NCBI GenBank assembly: GCA_963745975.1
Contig: CAVUZJ010000006.1
Span: forward strand, 62,001 to 126,000
Reading direction: 5' to 3'
Source of the DNA: JAKAWQ01 sp963745975
GTDB lineage: Bacteria; Pseudomonadota; Alphaproteobacteria; Acetobacterales; Acetobacteraceae
DNA: 64,000 bases
Shown here: in pieces, positions 56,772 through 64,000 of the stretch
Layout: every line of letters begins with the position of its first letter
Numbering within the stretch: position 1 is the first letter of the stretch
Translations under genes and position numbers: made by a program
The notes under the pieces: model-generated
The model's input: the letters and a program-made list of their open reading frames with translations, nothing else
What the model was told of the DNA's origin: nothing
Databases searched by the model: none

Positions 56772-59177
56772 TCACGGCAAGCTCGCCCTTCCGCTCGCCT
56801 CCTCGAGCACCCGCCACACGCGCTCGGCACTCGCCGGCTCCGCCTCCAGCCGCGCGCCCACCAGCGCCAGCGCGTCGTTCACCGCGTTCATCACCGCGCC
56901 CACCGCTCCGAGCACGCCGCCCTCGGCCATTCCCTTGATGCCCGCCGGCGTCGCCGGCGTCGGATGATCCATGTGCGCAACTTCGAAGTCGGGAAGATCC
57001 TCCGCCCGCGCCAGCGCATAGTCCATGAAGCTGCCGGCTAGGAACTGCCCGTCCGCGCCGTACGCCGCGTGCTCCATCAGCACGTTCGAGATCCCCATCC
57101 CGATCGCCCCGTGCGTCTGTCCCTCGACGACGATCGGGTTGATCGCCTGCCCCACATCCTCCGCCGCCACATAGCGCAAGATCCGCACCTCCCCGGTCTC
57201 GCGGGCGATCTCCACGAGGCAGGCATGCGCCGAATTGGTGAAGGTGAGCGGCGGCGGATCATAGGCCGCCACCGCGTGCAGCCCGGGCTCCATGCCCGGC
57301 GGCAGGTTGAGCGGATCGAAATGCGCGCGCCGCGCGATCTCGGCGAGCTTCACGCCGGTCTCCTCCCAGCGCTCGCCCGTCCTTTGCAGCACCACCCCGT
57401 CGCGGAGCGTGATCCCTTCGGCGCTGTTGAGCCCGAGCATCCCGGCCGCGATCGCCAGCGCCTTCTCCCGCAAGCGGCGCCCGGCGAGCCAGAGCGCGCT
57501 GCCGCCGGCGGTCGCCCCGCGCGCGCCGCGGCTGCCCATTCCGTAGGGCGCGACATCGGTATCGCCGAGCTGCATCGTCACATCGCCGACATCCGCGCCG
57601 AGCCCCGCGGCAGCGGCCTGCGCCAGCGTCGTCTCGTATCCCTGCCCCGAGCCCATGAGCCCGCAGCTCGCCAGCACCGCGCCCGTCGGCTCGACGCGCA
57701 CCACCGCCGCCTCATGCCCCGAGCCCGCGATCCCCGAGGCGCGATAGAAGGCCGAGCCATAGGTGTTGGCCTCGAGCACCGCGCAGATCCCGATGCCGAG
57801 CAGCCGTCCTTCCCCAAGCGCCGCCCGCTGGGCCGCCCTCTGGGCCGCCCGCGCCTCCGCATACCCGATCGCCGAGACCGCCGCCTCCAGCGTCGCCCGC
57901 GGCGTCACCGCCTCGATCCGCTCGCCCGCTCCGCTCACGTAGGGAAGATGTTCCGGCCCCAGCATGTTCCGCCGCCGCACGTCCAACGGATCGCGCGCGA
58001 TCTCCCGCGCGATCGCCTCAATCGTCCCTTCCGTCACCCAGGCGGCGATCGCCATCGGCGCGCGCATCGGCCCCGAGGGGCATTTGTTGGTGAGCCACAC
58101 CCTCACTTCGCGCCCGAAATGGTCGATCCGGTAGGCGCCCGGCAGATTGGCCGCCGTCATCCGCGCCATGTAGTTGGCGGGAAAGAAGCACCAGGCGCCG
58201 AAATCGATGTCGATCACCGCATCGAGCGCCAGGATCGTTCCCTCCTCGGTCACCGCCGCGCGCATGGTGATGCTCTCCTCGCGCGCATGCAGGCTCGCCG
58301 CGAGATTCTCTCCCCGCCCCTCCCGCCACCGCACCGCCGTCTCCGCCGGCGCGCCTCTCGCACCGCCGAGCAGCCGCGCCGCCGCCGCCACCGCCAGCTC
58401 CTCGCGCATCAGCACGATCTTCTGGCCGAACCCGCCGCCCATGTCGGGCGAGCGCACCGTCACCTGCGCCTCGCTCAAGGAAAGCCGCGCCGCCAGCGCC
58501 GCGCGATAGGGGTGCGGCGCCTGCGTGCCCACCATCATCGTCAGGTGATTGCGTCCCGCGTCCCAGATCGCGATGCAGCCGCGCGGCTCCATCGGCACAT
58601 GCGTCTGCCGCTGCTGGGCGAACCGCGCCGTCACCACCCTCGGCGCGCCGGCAAAGGCGGCCGCCAGCCCCGCCGGCTCGATCCTCTGGTGCGAAACGAG
58701 GTTTCGCGGCACCGTCGCATCGACCAATTCCGCGCCCTCCCGCCCCGCCTCCTCAACCGAGGTGATCGGCGCCAGCGCCTCCCATGCGACCTCGACCCGC
58801 TCCGCCGCCAGCTCCGCCTCGAGCGCGCTTGCCGCAACCACCATCGCCACCGGATCGCCGACGAAACGAGCCTCTGCGATCGGCATCGGCGGCATCTCGA
58901 CCGGCCGCAGCCCCTCGATCGCCGGCGCGAGCCGCAGCGTCGTGCAGAGGCGCGCGAGGTCGGCCCCCGTCAGCACCGCCCGCACGCCCGCCATCGCCCG
59001 CGCCTGCCCCGTCTCGATCCCGCGGATCCGCGCCCGCGCATGCGGGCTGCGCACGAAGGCGGCATGCAGGCATCCCGCCACCGGAATATCGTCGCAGAAC
59101 CGGCCGAGCCCTCGCAGCAGACGCTCGTCCTCGCGACGCGGGAGCGCCCTCCCGAGCGGCGATGATCCCTCCCCCAC
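56772..59177 (-). CDS. Molybdenum hydroxylase large subunit, CoxL-like, without partner genes
   Basis: An 801-residue large subunit of the xanthine oxidase family. The N-terminal a/b hammerhead (PLGRALPRREDERLLRGLGRF, HAAFVRSPHARARIRGIETG) precedes the cofactor domain with the substrate loop DMGGGFGQK and the catalytic-Glu region KGMAEGGVLGAVGAVMNAVNDAL. The site that is AYRCSFR in CO dehydrogenase reads CPSGPMRAP, so CO oxidation is unlikely. The GTG at 59177 has GGAGG upstream and gives the family N-terminus; longer frames are Arg-rich. No FAD or 2Fe-2S subunit lies next to it, which is unusual for this soluble three-subunit type. Confidence 0.83.
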   Translation of the reverse strand: MGEGSSPLGRALPRREDERLLRGLGRFCDDIPVAGCLHAAFVRSPHARARIRGIETGQARAMAGVRAVLTGADLARLCTTLRLAPAIEGLRPVEMPPMPIAEARFVGDPVAMVVAASALEAELAAERVEVAWEALAPITSVEEAGREGAELVDATVPRNLVSHQRIEPAGLAAAFAGAPRVVTARFAQQRQTHVPMEPRGCIAIWDAGRNHLTMMVGTQAPHPYRAALAARLSLSEAQVTVRSPDMGGGFGQKIVLMREELAVAAAARLLGGARGAPAETAVRWREGRGENLAASLHAREESITMRAAVTEEGTILALDAVIDIDFGAWCFFPANYMARMTAANLPGAYRIDHFGREVRVWLTNKCPSGPMRAPMAIAAWVTEGTIEAIAREIARDPLDVRRRNMLGPEHLPYVSGAGERIEAVTPRATLEAAVSAIGYAEARAAQRAAQRAALGEGRLLGIGICAVLEANTYGSAFYRASGIAGSGHEAAVVRVEPTGAVLASCGLMGSGQGYETTLAQAAAAGLGADVGDVTMQLGDTDVAPYGMGSRGARGATAGGSALWLAGRRLREKALAIAAGMLGLNSAEGITLRDGVVLQRTGERWEETGVKLAEIARRAHFDPLNLPPGMEPGLHAVAAYDPPPLTFTNSAHACLVEIARETGEVRILRYVAAEDVGQAINPIVVEGQTHGAIGMGISNVLMEHAAYGADGQFLAGSFMDYALARAEDLPDFEVAHMDHPTPATPAGIKGMAEGGVLGAVGAVMNAVNDALALVGARLEAEPASAERVWRVLEEASGRASLP

Positions 59178-59284
59178 GCCCTCTCCTCCGTTCCTCCTTC
59201 CGTGCAGCATCGCATGCCTGGCGCATGCCAGCACCGCCCCCTCGTCGCTTGACCGGCGAGCCCCCCTCGGCCAGTTTTCCGTCC

Positions 59285-59383
59285 ATGACTGGGATCCTCC
59301 GCATCGCCGCCCGACGCCGACGCCGCCTCGCACGCGGCGGTTCCGGCATGTTGCGTGAGGATCGGCGCGCTCGACGCGGGTAG
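59285..59383 (+). other. Candidate Arg-rich leader peptide
   Basis: A 32-codon open frame (MTGILRIAARRRRRLARG and following) with 12 arginines ends at a TAG, 52 bases before a strong terminator hairpin and about 105 bases before a GNAT gene on the same strand. The layout recalls an attenuator leader. There is no clear ribosome site, and Arg codons are common in GC-rich DNA, so chance is a serious alternative. Confidence 0.2.
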
Positions 59384-59435
59384 CCCGGAAGCGGGCCCAA
59401 CCCCCGCACAGAAGAGCGCCGAAAACGCACCCCGG

Positions 59436-59466
59436 AACCCCGCCCGCAGCCGCCGGCGGGGTTTTT
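59436..59466 (+). terminator. Rho-independent terminator-like hairpin upstream of a GNAT gene
   Basis: AACCCCGCC (59436-59444) pairs with GGCGGGGTT (59455-59463) around a 10-base loop, followed by TTT to 59466. The T tract is on the plus strand. The GNAT start is 24 bases downstream, and no gene precedes it on that strand for over 2 kb. It may be an attenuator or the end of a small RNA gene. Confidence 0.6.
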
Positions 59467-59489
59467 CATGCCCCATCCCGAGATCCGCG

Positions 59490-59993
59490 ATGTCCTCCGC
59501 CCTCGCCTCCTTCGCCCAACGCACCGCGCCCGCGCCCTGGCATCTCGCCACCCTCGCCGAGCGCCCCGATCTCCTGCCCACCCTCACGCGCTGGCTCCGC
59601 GACCATCACGCCCCGCGCGAACCGCTCGCGCGCTTCGCCGCGCGCATCGCCCGCCGCGTCTCCCCGCTCGGCCCCGAGCAGTGCTTCATCCTGCTCGCGT
59701 CAGGAATTCCCGCCGGCACCGCGAGCCTCACAAATCGCGGCCTCGAGTCCCGGCCCGATCTCACGCCCTGGCTCGCCAACGTCTTCGTCGCCCCCGAATT
59801 TCGCGGCCGCGGCCACGCGCCCCGCCTCGTCGCCGCGGTCGAGGCGGCAGCCCGCGACGCCGACATCCCCACACTCTGGCTCTACACGCGCACGACCGAG
59901 CGCCTCTATGCCGCCCTCGGCTGGACCCCGGCCGGCACCGGCACGTGCGAGGGCGATCCGGTCACGCTGATGCGCCGGGATCTCCGCCAATGA
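59490..59993 (+). CDS. GNAT-family N-acetyltransferase
   Basis: A 167-residue acetyltransferase. Motif A appears as LANVFVAPEFRGRGHAPRLVAAVEAAARD, whose FRGRGHA loop binds acetyl-CoA, and motif B as LWLYTRTTERLYAALGWTPAG. The N-terminus is longer than in minimal GNATs (LATLAERPDLLPTLTRWLRDHH). The ATG at 59490 is in the conserved frame; an ATG at 59468 is out of frame. It follows the terminator-like hairpin and overlaps the convergent YciI relic by 32 bases. Substrate unknown. Confidence 0.82.
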   Translation: MSSALASFAQRTAPAPWHLATLAERPDLLPTLTRWLRDHHAPREPLARFAARIARRVSPLGPEQCFILLASGIPAGTASLTNRGLESRPDLTPWLANVFVAPEFRGRGHAPRLVAAVEAAARDADIPTLWLYTRTTERLYAALGWTPAGTGTCEGDPVTLMRRDLRQ

Positions 59994-60249
59994 AAACCTG
60001 CCGCCACGCCAGCACGCGCACGGATTTGCGCAAGCCCGTCGGCCAGAACGGGTCGCTTTTGCAAAGCCGCCGAACCGCTCCGGCGCTTTCCGCTTCCACG
60101 AGCCACAGCCCGCCCGCTCCCTCGCCGCTCTCCGGGTCCTGAAGCGGCCCGGCGGCGCGGATCGACGCACGGTTCGCCTCCAGGAACGCGAGATGGTCCT
60201 GCATCCACCGGCTCCGCGCCGCCGCGTTCCGCGGATCGTCCTCGGCGCA
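59962..60249 (-). pseudogene. YciI-family protein lacking its N-terminus
   Basis: The chain from about 60249 downward matches the YciI/muconolactone-isomerase-like fold: AEDDPRNAAARSRWMQDHLAFLEANRASIRAAGPL, then WLVEAESAGAVRRLCKSDPFW, and VRVLAWRQVF. Family members begin with a strand of about seven residues before the Asp-x-Pro that is missing here. Upstream codons are only the antisense of a LysR-type gene. The first in-frame ATG (60315) would give a nonsense N-terminus. The break coincides with the truncation of that LysR gene. Confidence 0.55.
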
Positions 60250-60972
60250 CGCCTCTTCGAGCGCATCGAGGGCACGCTTCGCCCGACCGATGCCGGCGAA
60301 GCGGCCATCGCGCACGCCGCCGATGTGGAGGAAGACGTCAAAGCGCTCGAAGACGGTATCGGCAACGAGGACTCCGCACCCGCCGGCCAGGTTCGCCTCA
60401 CCGCCGTGCCGGTGCTCGTCAACCGGCTGATCATCCCGGCCCTTCCGCGCTTTCGCGCGACCTATCCCCGCATCCGGCTCGACCTCATCGCCTTATCACG
60501 CAATGTCAGCCTTGCGCGCCACGAAGCCGATATCGCCCTTCGCCTTGCGCGGCCCGAGCACGGCGGGAGCGCGCTCACGAAGCGCATCGGCCACCTCGAC
60601 TACGCCACCTACGGCCCGCGCGGACACGAAAACGAGCGCCTTCCCTGGATCGGCTACGACGCAAGCCTCGCCCACCTGCCGCACGCGCGCTTCGTCCTCG
60701 CCGAGGCCAAAGGCGGCGCGCCTTCCCCCTTCACGGTCAACGACGCCGAGGCATGCCTTCAGGCCGTCGCCGCCGGCCTCGGAAAGTCCCTCCTCCCATG
60801 CTTCGCCGCCGAACAGGAGAAACGCCTCGCGCGCATCGGCCCCGCAACAATCATCGTCCGCGAGGTCTGGCTGCTCGCGCATCGCGAATTGCGCCACCAA
60901 CGACGAATCGATGCCGTGATAACCTGGCTCGAGGGCCTCTTCGCCGCTCTCTCCCGCAACGTCGCGCCCTGA
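60241..60972 (+). pseudogene. LysR-type regulator lacking its DNA-binding domain
   Basis: Homology starts at LGARLFERIEGTLRPTDAG, normally residues 45-65 of a LysR protein, just after the helix-turn-helix. The effector domain follows complete (GQVRLTAVPVLVNRLIIPALPRF, HEADIALRLARPEHG, and GLGKSLLPCFAAEQEKRL) to the stop. The roughly 45 residues that bind DNA are absent. Upstream of 60241 the DNA belongs to the YciI gene on the other strand. A protein starting at an in-frame ATG (60193) would have no DNA-binding domain, so this is a probable pseudogene. Confidence 0.75.
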
Positions 60973-60974
60973 CC

Positions 60975-61325
60975 TCACTCGCGCCGGGTTTTCCCGCGCC
61001 ACCAGGAAAGCCAGCGCGCAATCGGCCCGGAGGGAGCGGCGCGCTTCTTCGCCGCAACGACCGCCTCCACCACGGCCTCACGCGCCGCCACGCCTTCCGC
61101 CCACCTTGCCTTGGCCCCGCCGAGCCGCACCGTCTCCGCGATGTCGCGCACGACATAAGGCACGCGTCCCGGATCGAGGTCGGCCATGCGCAGCGGCACC
61201 TGCCCCGGCTCCGCAACGAGCACCTGCACGCCGCCCTCCGTCTCGCGCCGATCCGGTCCATCGTTGTCGCACCAGCCGATGCGCACCGCGCCGTCGGGCC
61301 ACCGATCGAGGCTGAGTATCAGCAT
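60975..61325 (-). CDS. Hypothetical protein
   Basis: A 116-residue protein I do not recognise. GGAGGGG lies before the ATG at 61325. The first half (MLILSLDRWPDGAVRIGWCDN, then VQVLVAEPGQVPLRMADLDP) looks like a small beta sheet. The second half is helical and basic, ending WLSWWRGKTRRE. There is no signal peptide or membrane segment. Its stop lies 3 bases from the end of the LysR relic, with which it converges. An FNR-like palindrome lies about 95 bases upstream but fits the opposite gene better. Confidence 0.6.
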   Translation of the reverse strand: MLILSLDRWPDGAVRIGWCDNDGPDRRETEGGVQVLVAEPGQVPLRMADLDPGRVPYVVRDIAETVRLGGAKARWAEGVAAREAVVEAVVAAKKRAAPSGPIARWLSWWRGKTRRE

Positions 61326-61419
61326 GGTCTCGTCCCCTCCGCATGACGCGATGCGGCACGATGTCGCCTTGCCCCGCGTCCTCACTCTCAAAGCCTGGGC
61401 GGGAAGACTTTCCGCTTCA

Positions 61420-61433
61420 TTGATCCGCGTCAA
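61420..61433. promoter_or_regulatory. FNR/FixK-type box upstream of the DUF167 gene
   Basis: TTGATCCGCGTCAA fits TTGAY-N4-RTCAA. On the plus strand the expected class II start is about 61468, and TGCAAT at 61457-61462 lies within a base of the expected -10. The minus-strand alternative shows no -10. The DUF167 ATG follows at 61531. Confidence 0.5.
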
Positions 61434-61530
61434 TCGAATCGGCTGCCCCGCGGCGCTGCAATCCCGCCATTTCCCCTCCACACCATCCATCCTATGTCCG
61501 GCCTATCTTCGGCCCCTGGGGAGGCGCTGC

Positions 61531-61914
61531 ATGATGGCCCCGGCTGGAGGCAAGCCGCGAGACGCCGCTTCGGACTCTCTTGCCCGCTGCGCCGAGCCTT
61601 GCGCGGGCGGCCTCCGCCTCGCCGTCAAGCTTCGTCCCGGCGCGCGCCGCGCCGCGTTCCTCGGGGTAGTTCCGGCAGCGCCCCTGCCGGGCTGGCCGGC
61701 CGCCCGCCTCGGCCTCGCCGTGACCGAGCCGCCCGAAGCCGGCCGTGCCAACGCGGCCGCGCTCGCCACCCTCGCCACCGCCTTCGGCGTCAAGCCCAGC
61801 GCCGTCGCGCTGCTCGCCGGCAAGACCGCGCGCGACAAGCTCTTCTCCATCGCCGGCGACGCCAAAATCCTCGGCACGCGCCTCGCCGCGCTCGCTCAGA
61901 ACCCGAAGGCGTAG
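61531..61914 (+). CDS. DUF167 (YggU) family protein
   Basis: A 127-residue protein with the compact DUF167 fold: GGLRLAVKLRPGARRAAFLG, then LGLAVTEPPEAGRANAAALATLA, and VALLAGKTARDKLFSI. The function of the family is unknown. Members are short (about 100 residues); here an extra 30 residues precede the domain. GGGAGG lies before the ATG at 61531; the ATG at 61534 is equivalent. Its end overlaps the convergent beta-propeller gene by 19 bases. Confidence 0.88.
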   Translation: MMAPAGGKPRDAASDSLARCAEPCAGGLRLAVKLRPGARRAAFLGVVPAAPLPGWPAARLGLAVTEPPEAGRANAAALATLATAFGVKPSAVALLAGKTARDKLFSIAGDAKILGTRLAALAQNPKA

Positions 61915-63347
61915 AGGGCCGAATCCGCCGCCACGTACACGAGCCCGCCCGCCGCGATCGGCGTCTCGAACCGCCGCACGAGGCTCATCGGCGTGCTCGT
62001 GAAAAGAAGCGCCCCGTCGCTGCCACGGAATGCGCGGAGCCGCTCGTCGCCCTCCGCGCCCACCGCCCATACGATCGGATCGGCGCCGTCACCCGTCGTC
62101 GTCACGATCGGCGCGCCTCGCCCGTGCTCCTCCGCGCACCAGGCCACGGAAACCGAAGCCGGCGGCCCCGCCGCGATCCGGAGTGCAACGAGGTCGCCCG
62201 ACCTTCCACCCGGACAGCCGATCCCATCGCCATGGAACACGACATAATCCATCCCGCCCACGCTGTAGCGCGCCGTCGCGGTCAGGATCGGCTCCGCCGA
62301 GACAGGCACGATCGCGAGCGCCCCGCCGATGCCGCCGAGATCGCGCCGGTCGAGCAAATAGGCGTTGCCGTCCTTGCCGAGGGCGAGCATGAACCGCCCC
62401 GCCAGCACGGGATTGGTGGCGCCGAGATCGAGATCCTCGTCATCGAGCGCCGGCCAATTGCGCGGCGCAAAAAAATCCTCCGTGCGCCCCGAGAATTCCG
62501 GTCCGAGCCCGAGCCGGATCACCGCCTCGCCATCGCCGAATCGTCCATCCGCGCCGATCGTGTTCCCGGTCGCGACAAAGAGCGACGTCCCATCGCTCAC
62601 GATCCCGGCGGGCGCCCAGATGCCTCCACCCCGCGCTCGCGTTTCCCAGCCCTGCACCGAAGCCGGGTCCTGCATCGGGATGCCCACCACCCAACCGTGA
62701 TAGAACGCGCAATCCCCGAAATGTCCCGCATAGGGCACGAATATCTTCCCTCCCGCGGCCGCCAGCGCGCCGCGCTCGCCCTGGTTCGCCGCAACGAAGC
62801 TCTGTCCCGCCGCCGCCAGTGCCGCCTGAACATCCACGGGCCACCCGGGCCGCACGCTCCCATCGCCGGCGTCGAGCGCGAAAACGAGGTGCCGCGGCGC
62901 GCCGCCTCGCCGCACCATCGCATCGAGATAAAGAACGCCCCCCACGATCACCGGCGTTCCCGTGATCCCCAGCGGATCGATGTCCCCGCACGGCAGCGAC
63001 GAAGGCGGCGCCGGCGCGCCCAGCACCCTCGTCCACACGCTCGCCCCGCTCGCCGCGTCCAACGCATGGACCGCGTCCTGCTCGGTCGCGACGATCACGA
63101 GGCTGCGCCCGTCCGGCGCCGTCCAGAGCAGCGGCTGCGCATAGACCGGCCCGGCGACGCGCGCGCGCCACCGCGGCGCCGGGCTCATCGCCGCGGCCCG
63201 CGCCGCCGTCATCCCCGGCAGCACGAAGACCCCGCTCCGCGCCGCATCGCCGTGGTATTGGGTCACATCGCCTTGCGCCCGCGCCCCCGCCAAGCCGAGC
63301 CCGAACGCTAGCGCCACCGCCCCGATCGCGCGCATCATCGGCCGCAC
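61896..63347 (-). CDS. Secreted PQQ-like beta-propeller protein
   Basis: A 483-residue protein with a Sec signal peptide (AIGAVALAFGLGLAGARAQG). The body is made of repeated propeller blades of the PQQ/quinoprotein-alcohol-dehydrogenase-like type, for example VIVATEQDAVHALDAASGASVWTRVLG, LYLDAMVRRGG and YVAADSALYAFGF at the end. A CGDIDPLGITGTPV segment matches the Cys-bearing strand of such proteins. I see no clear PQQ-binding Trp-docking set, so it may be a structural or binding propeller rather than a dehydrogenase. An alternative start is the ATG at 63335. Confidence 0.75.
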   Translation of the reverse strand: MRPMMRAIGAVALAFGLGLAGARAQGDVTQYHGDAARSGVFVLPGMTAARAAAMSPAPRWRARVAGPVYAQPLLWTAPDGRSLVIVATEQDAVHALDAASGASVWTRVLGAPAPPSSLPCGDIDPLGITGTPVIVGGVLYLDAMVRRGGAPRHLVFALDAGDGSVRPGWPVDVQAALAAAGQSFVAANQGERGALAAAGGKIFVPYAGHFGDCAFYHGWVVGIPMQDPASVQGWETRARGGGIWAPAGIVSDGTSLFVATGNTIGADGRFGDGEAVIRLGLGPEFSGRTEDFFAPRNWPALDDEDLDLGATNPVLAGRFMLALGKDGNAYLLDRRDLGGIGGALAIVPVSAEPILTATARYSVGGMDYVVFHGDGIGCPGGRSGDLVALRIAAGPPASVSVAWCAEEHGRGAPIVTTTGDGADPIVWAVGAEGDERLRAFRGSDGALLFTSTPMSLVRRFETPIAAGGLVYVAADSALYAFGF

Positions 63348-63383
63348 CGCTCCGCTCCCGCGTCAGCCTATCACAGACCACCC

Positions 63384-64000
63384 ATGCCTCGCCGCGACAA
63401 GCTGAACATCGCCCGCTACTGGCAGGACCGCCGCACGCGCGGCCTCAGCCTCATGCACGCGGACTTCAGAACGCAGGAATACGCCCCGCACCGCCACGAG
63501 GCGCTCGTCGTCGCCGCAACAGAGCTCGGTGGCTCGCTCGTCAGGAGCCGCGGCATCGTCGAGCAGGCGAGCGCCTCCGTCCTCTTCGTCTTCAATCCCG
63601 CCGAGCCGCATTCGGGCCGCATGGGCGCGAGCCCGCAGTGGCGCTATCGCGCCCTCTATCTGGAGCAGGAGGCGCTCGACGCGGTGGCGCAGGGCCTCGG
63701 CATCGAGGCCCTGCCCTACTTCACCCGCAACCTCTTTCCGGACCGCGACCTCATGTCCGGCTTCCTCGCCCTCCATCGCGCGCTCGAGGCCGGCTGTGAC
63801 GGCTGGCGCGAGCGCGAGCTGATGATCGCCACCTTCGGCGCGCTCTTCCGCCGCTACGGCAGCGGCGGCGGCCGGATCGCGCTCGCCCCGCCCGACCAGG
63901 CCCGGCTCAGAACAGCCTCGGAGATCATCCACGCGGGGCTGAACCGTCCGCTCTCGCTCACCCTGCTCGCCGGCGCGCTCGGGCTCACCGAATACCAGCT
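63384..64000 (+). CDS. AraC-family transcriptional regulator, 3' end cut by the window edge
   Basis: The 205 visible residues comprise an N-terminal cupin-like effector domain (YAPHRHEALVVAATELGGSLV, VLFVFNPAEPHSGRMG) and the beginning of the AraC helix-turn-helix (IIHAGLNRPLSLTLLAGALGLTEYQ), where the window ends. The pattern matches the AraC_binding/HTH_18 family. It is divergent from the beta-propeller gene with a 36-base gap, so the two may be linked in control. Confidence 0.87.
   Translation, partial: MPRRDKLNIARYWQDRRTRGLSLMHADFRTQEYAPHRHEALVVAATELGGSLVRSRGIVEQASASVLFVFNPAEPHSGRMGASPQWRYRALYLEQEALDAVAQGLGIEALPYFTRNLFPDRDLMSGFLALHRALEAGCDGWRERELMIATFGALFRRYGSGGGRIALAPPDQARLRTASEIIHAGLNRPLSLTLLAGALGLTEYQ

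Noticed and set aside
57069..59165. 698-codon open frame opposite the CoxL-like gene
   Set aside because: The protein is His/Arg-rich without domain features and mirrors the codons of the real gene.
56772..59177. Aerobic CO dehydrogenase
   Set aside because: The AYRCSFR active-site loop is absent and no CoxM or CoxS gene is adjacent.

Overview
The window is GC-rich, about two thirds G+C by eye. Coding is dense and operonic, with strong Shine-Dalgarno sites and several GTG starts. The gene content suggests a free-living alphaproteobacterium: fused DctQM TRAP transporter, RlmE-Ppx, a guaB-rsmB-GNAT-guaA operon, a MCDYSL-type small protein, FNR/FixK-like boxes and RIME-like double-hairpin repeats. 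I infer Rhodospirillales/Acetobacterales, but nothing here fixes the family. There is no rRNA, phage, insertion sequence or CRISPR array. One tRNA (Gln, CTG) is present.

Layout. 1-3.3 kb: partial AAA ATPase, EamA exporter divergent from an Lrp regulator, and a stand-alone LpxD. 3.3-3.8 kb: a non-coding stretch ending in a double-hairpin repeat. 3.8-14.3 kb: an acid-catabolism cluster read leftward (amidohydrolase, two CitE-family lyases, NDP-forming acyl-CoA synthetase, TRAP transporter, CaiB/BaiF CoA-transferase) with a divergent LysR regulator. 14.2-20.2 kb: mazG, then a rightward operon of acyl-CoA synthetase, a CysG-like protein and tcuAB. 20.4-23.6 kb: a small conserved protein and a periplasmic IorAB-type molybdo-oxidoreductase. 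23.8-38.2 kb: a redox region of CstA-YbdD (pyruvate uptake), GltD-like flavoprotein, NifJ (pyruvate:ferredoxin oxidoreductase) and a dihydroorotate-dehydrogenase-like protein, then a HlyD/ABC exporter and AhpD. FNR-type palindromes sit upstream of cstA and of the exporter.

38.2-47.5 kb is housekeeping: metallo-hydrolase, glyoxylate aminotransferase, guaA, GNAT, rsmB, guaB, rlmE, ppx and the tRNA. 47.6-56.8 kb holds a VapBC-like pair, a SnoaL-like protein, two abutting repeats, a PanE-like reductase, patatin, serine hydrolase, ArsR, a frameshifted mutM, an M24 peptidase, cspA with a small partner gene, and two more repeats. 56.8-64 kb holds an orphan CoxL-type molybdenum hydroxylase, GNAT, a doubly truncated YciI/LysR pair, a DUF167 protein, a secreted beta-propeller and a partial AraC regulator.

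How the parts may work together. The left half looks built to take up carboxylic acids, activate them as CoA esters, cleave them with CitE-type lyases and oxidise tricarballylate-like acids. The products would be acetyl-CoA plus pyruvate or glyoxylate. The central module would import pyruvate and pass its electrons to ferredoxin under low oxygen. The substrates are inferred from family membership only.

The most unusual observations are: the CstA-NifJ module with matched FNR boxes; a dihydroorotate-dehydrogenase-like protein lacking the catalytic Cys loop; a six-copy double-hairpin repeat family with CTAG-type ends; a CysG fusion with a half, decayed methyltransferase domain; and a deletion that removed the 5' ends of two divergent genes at once.
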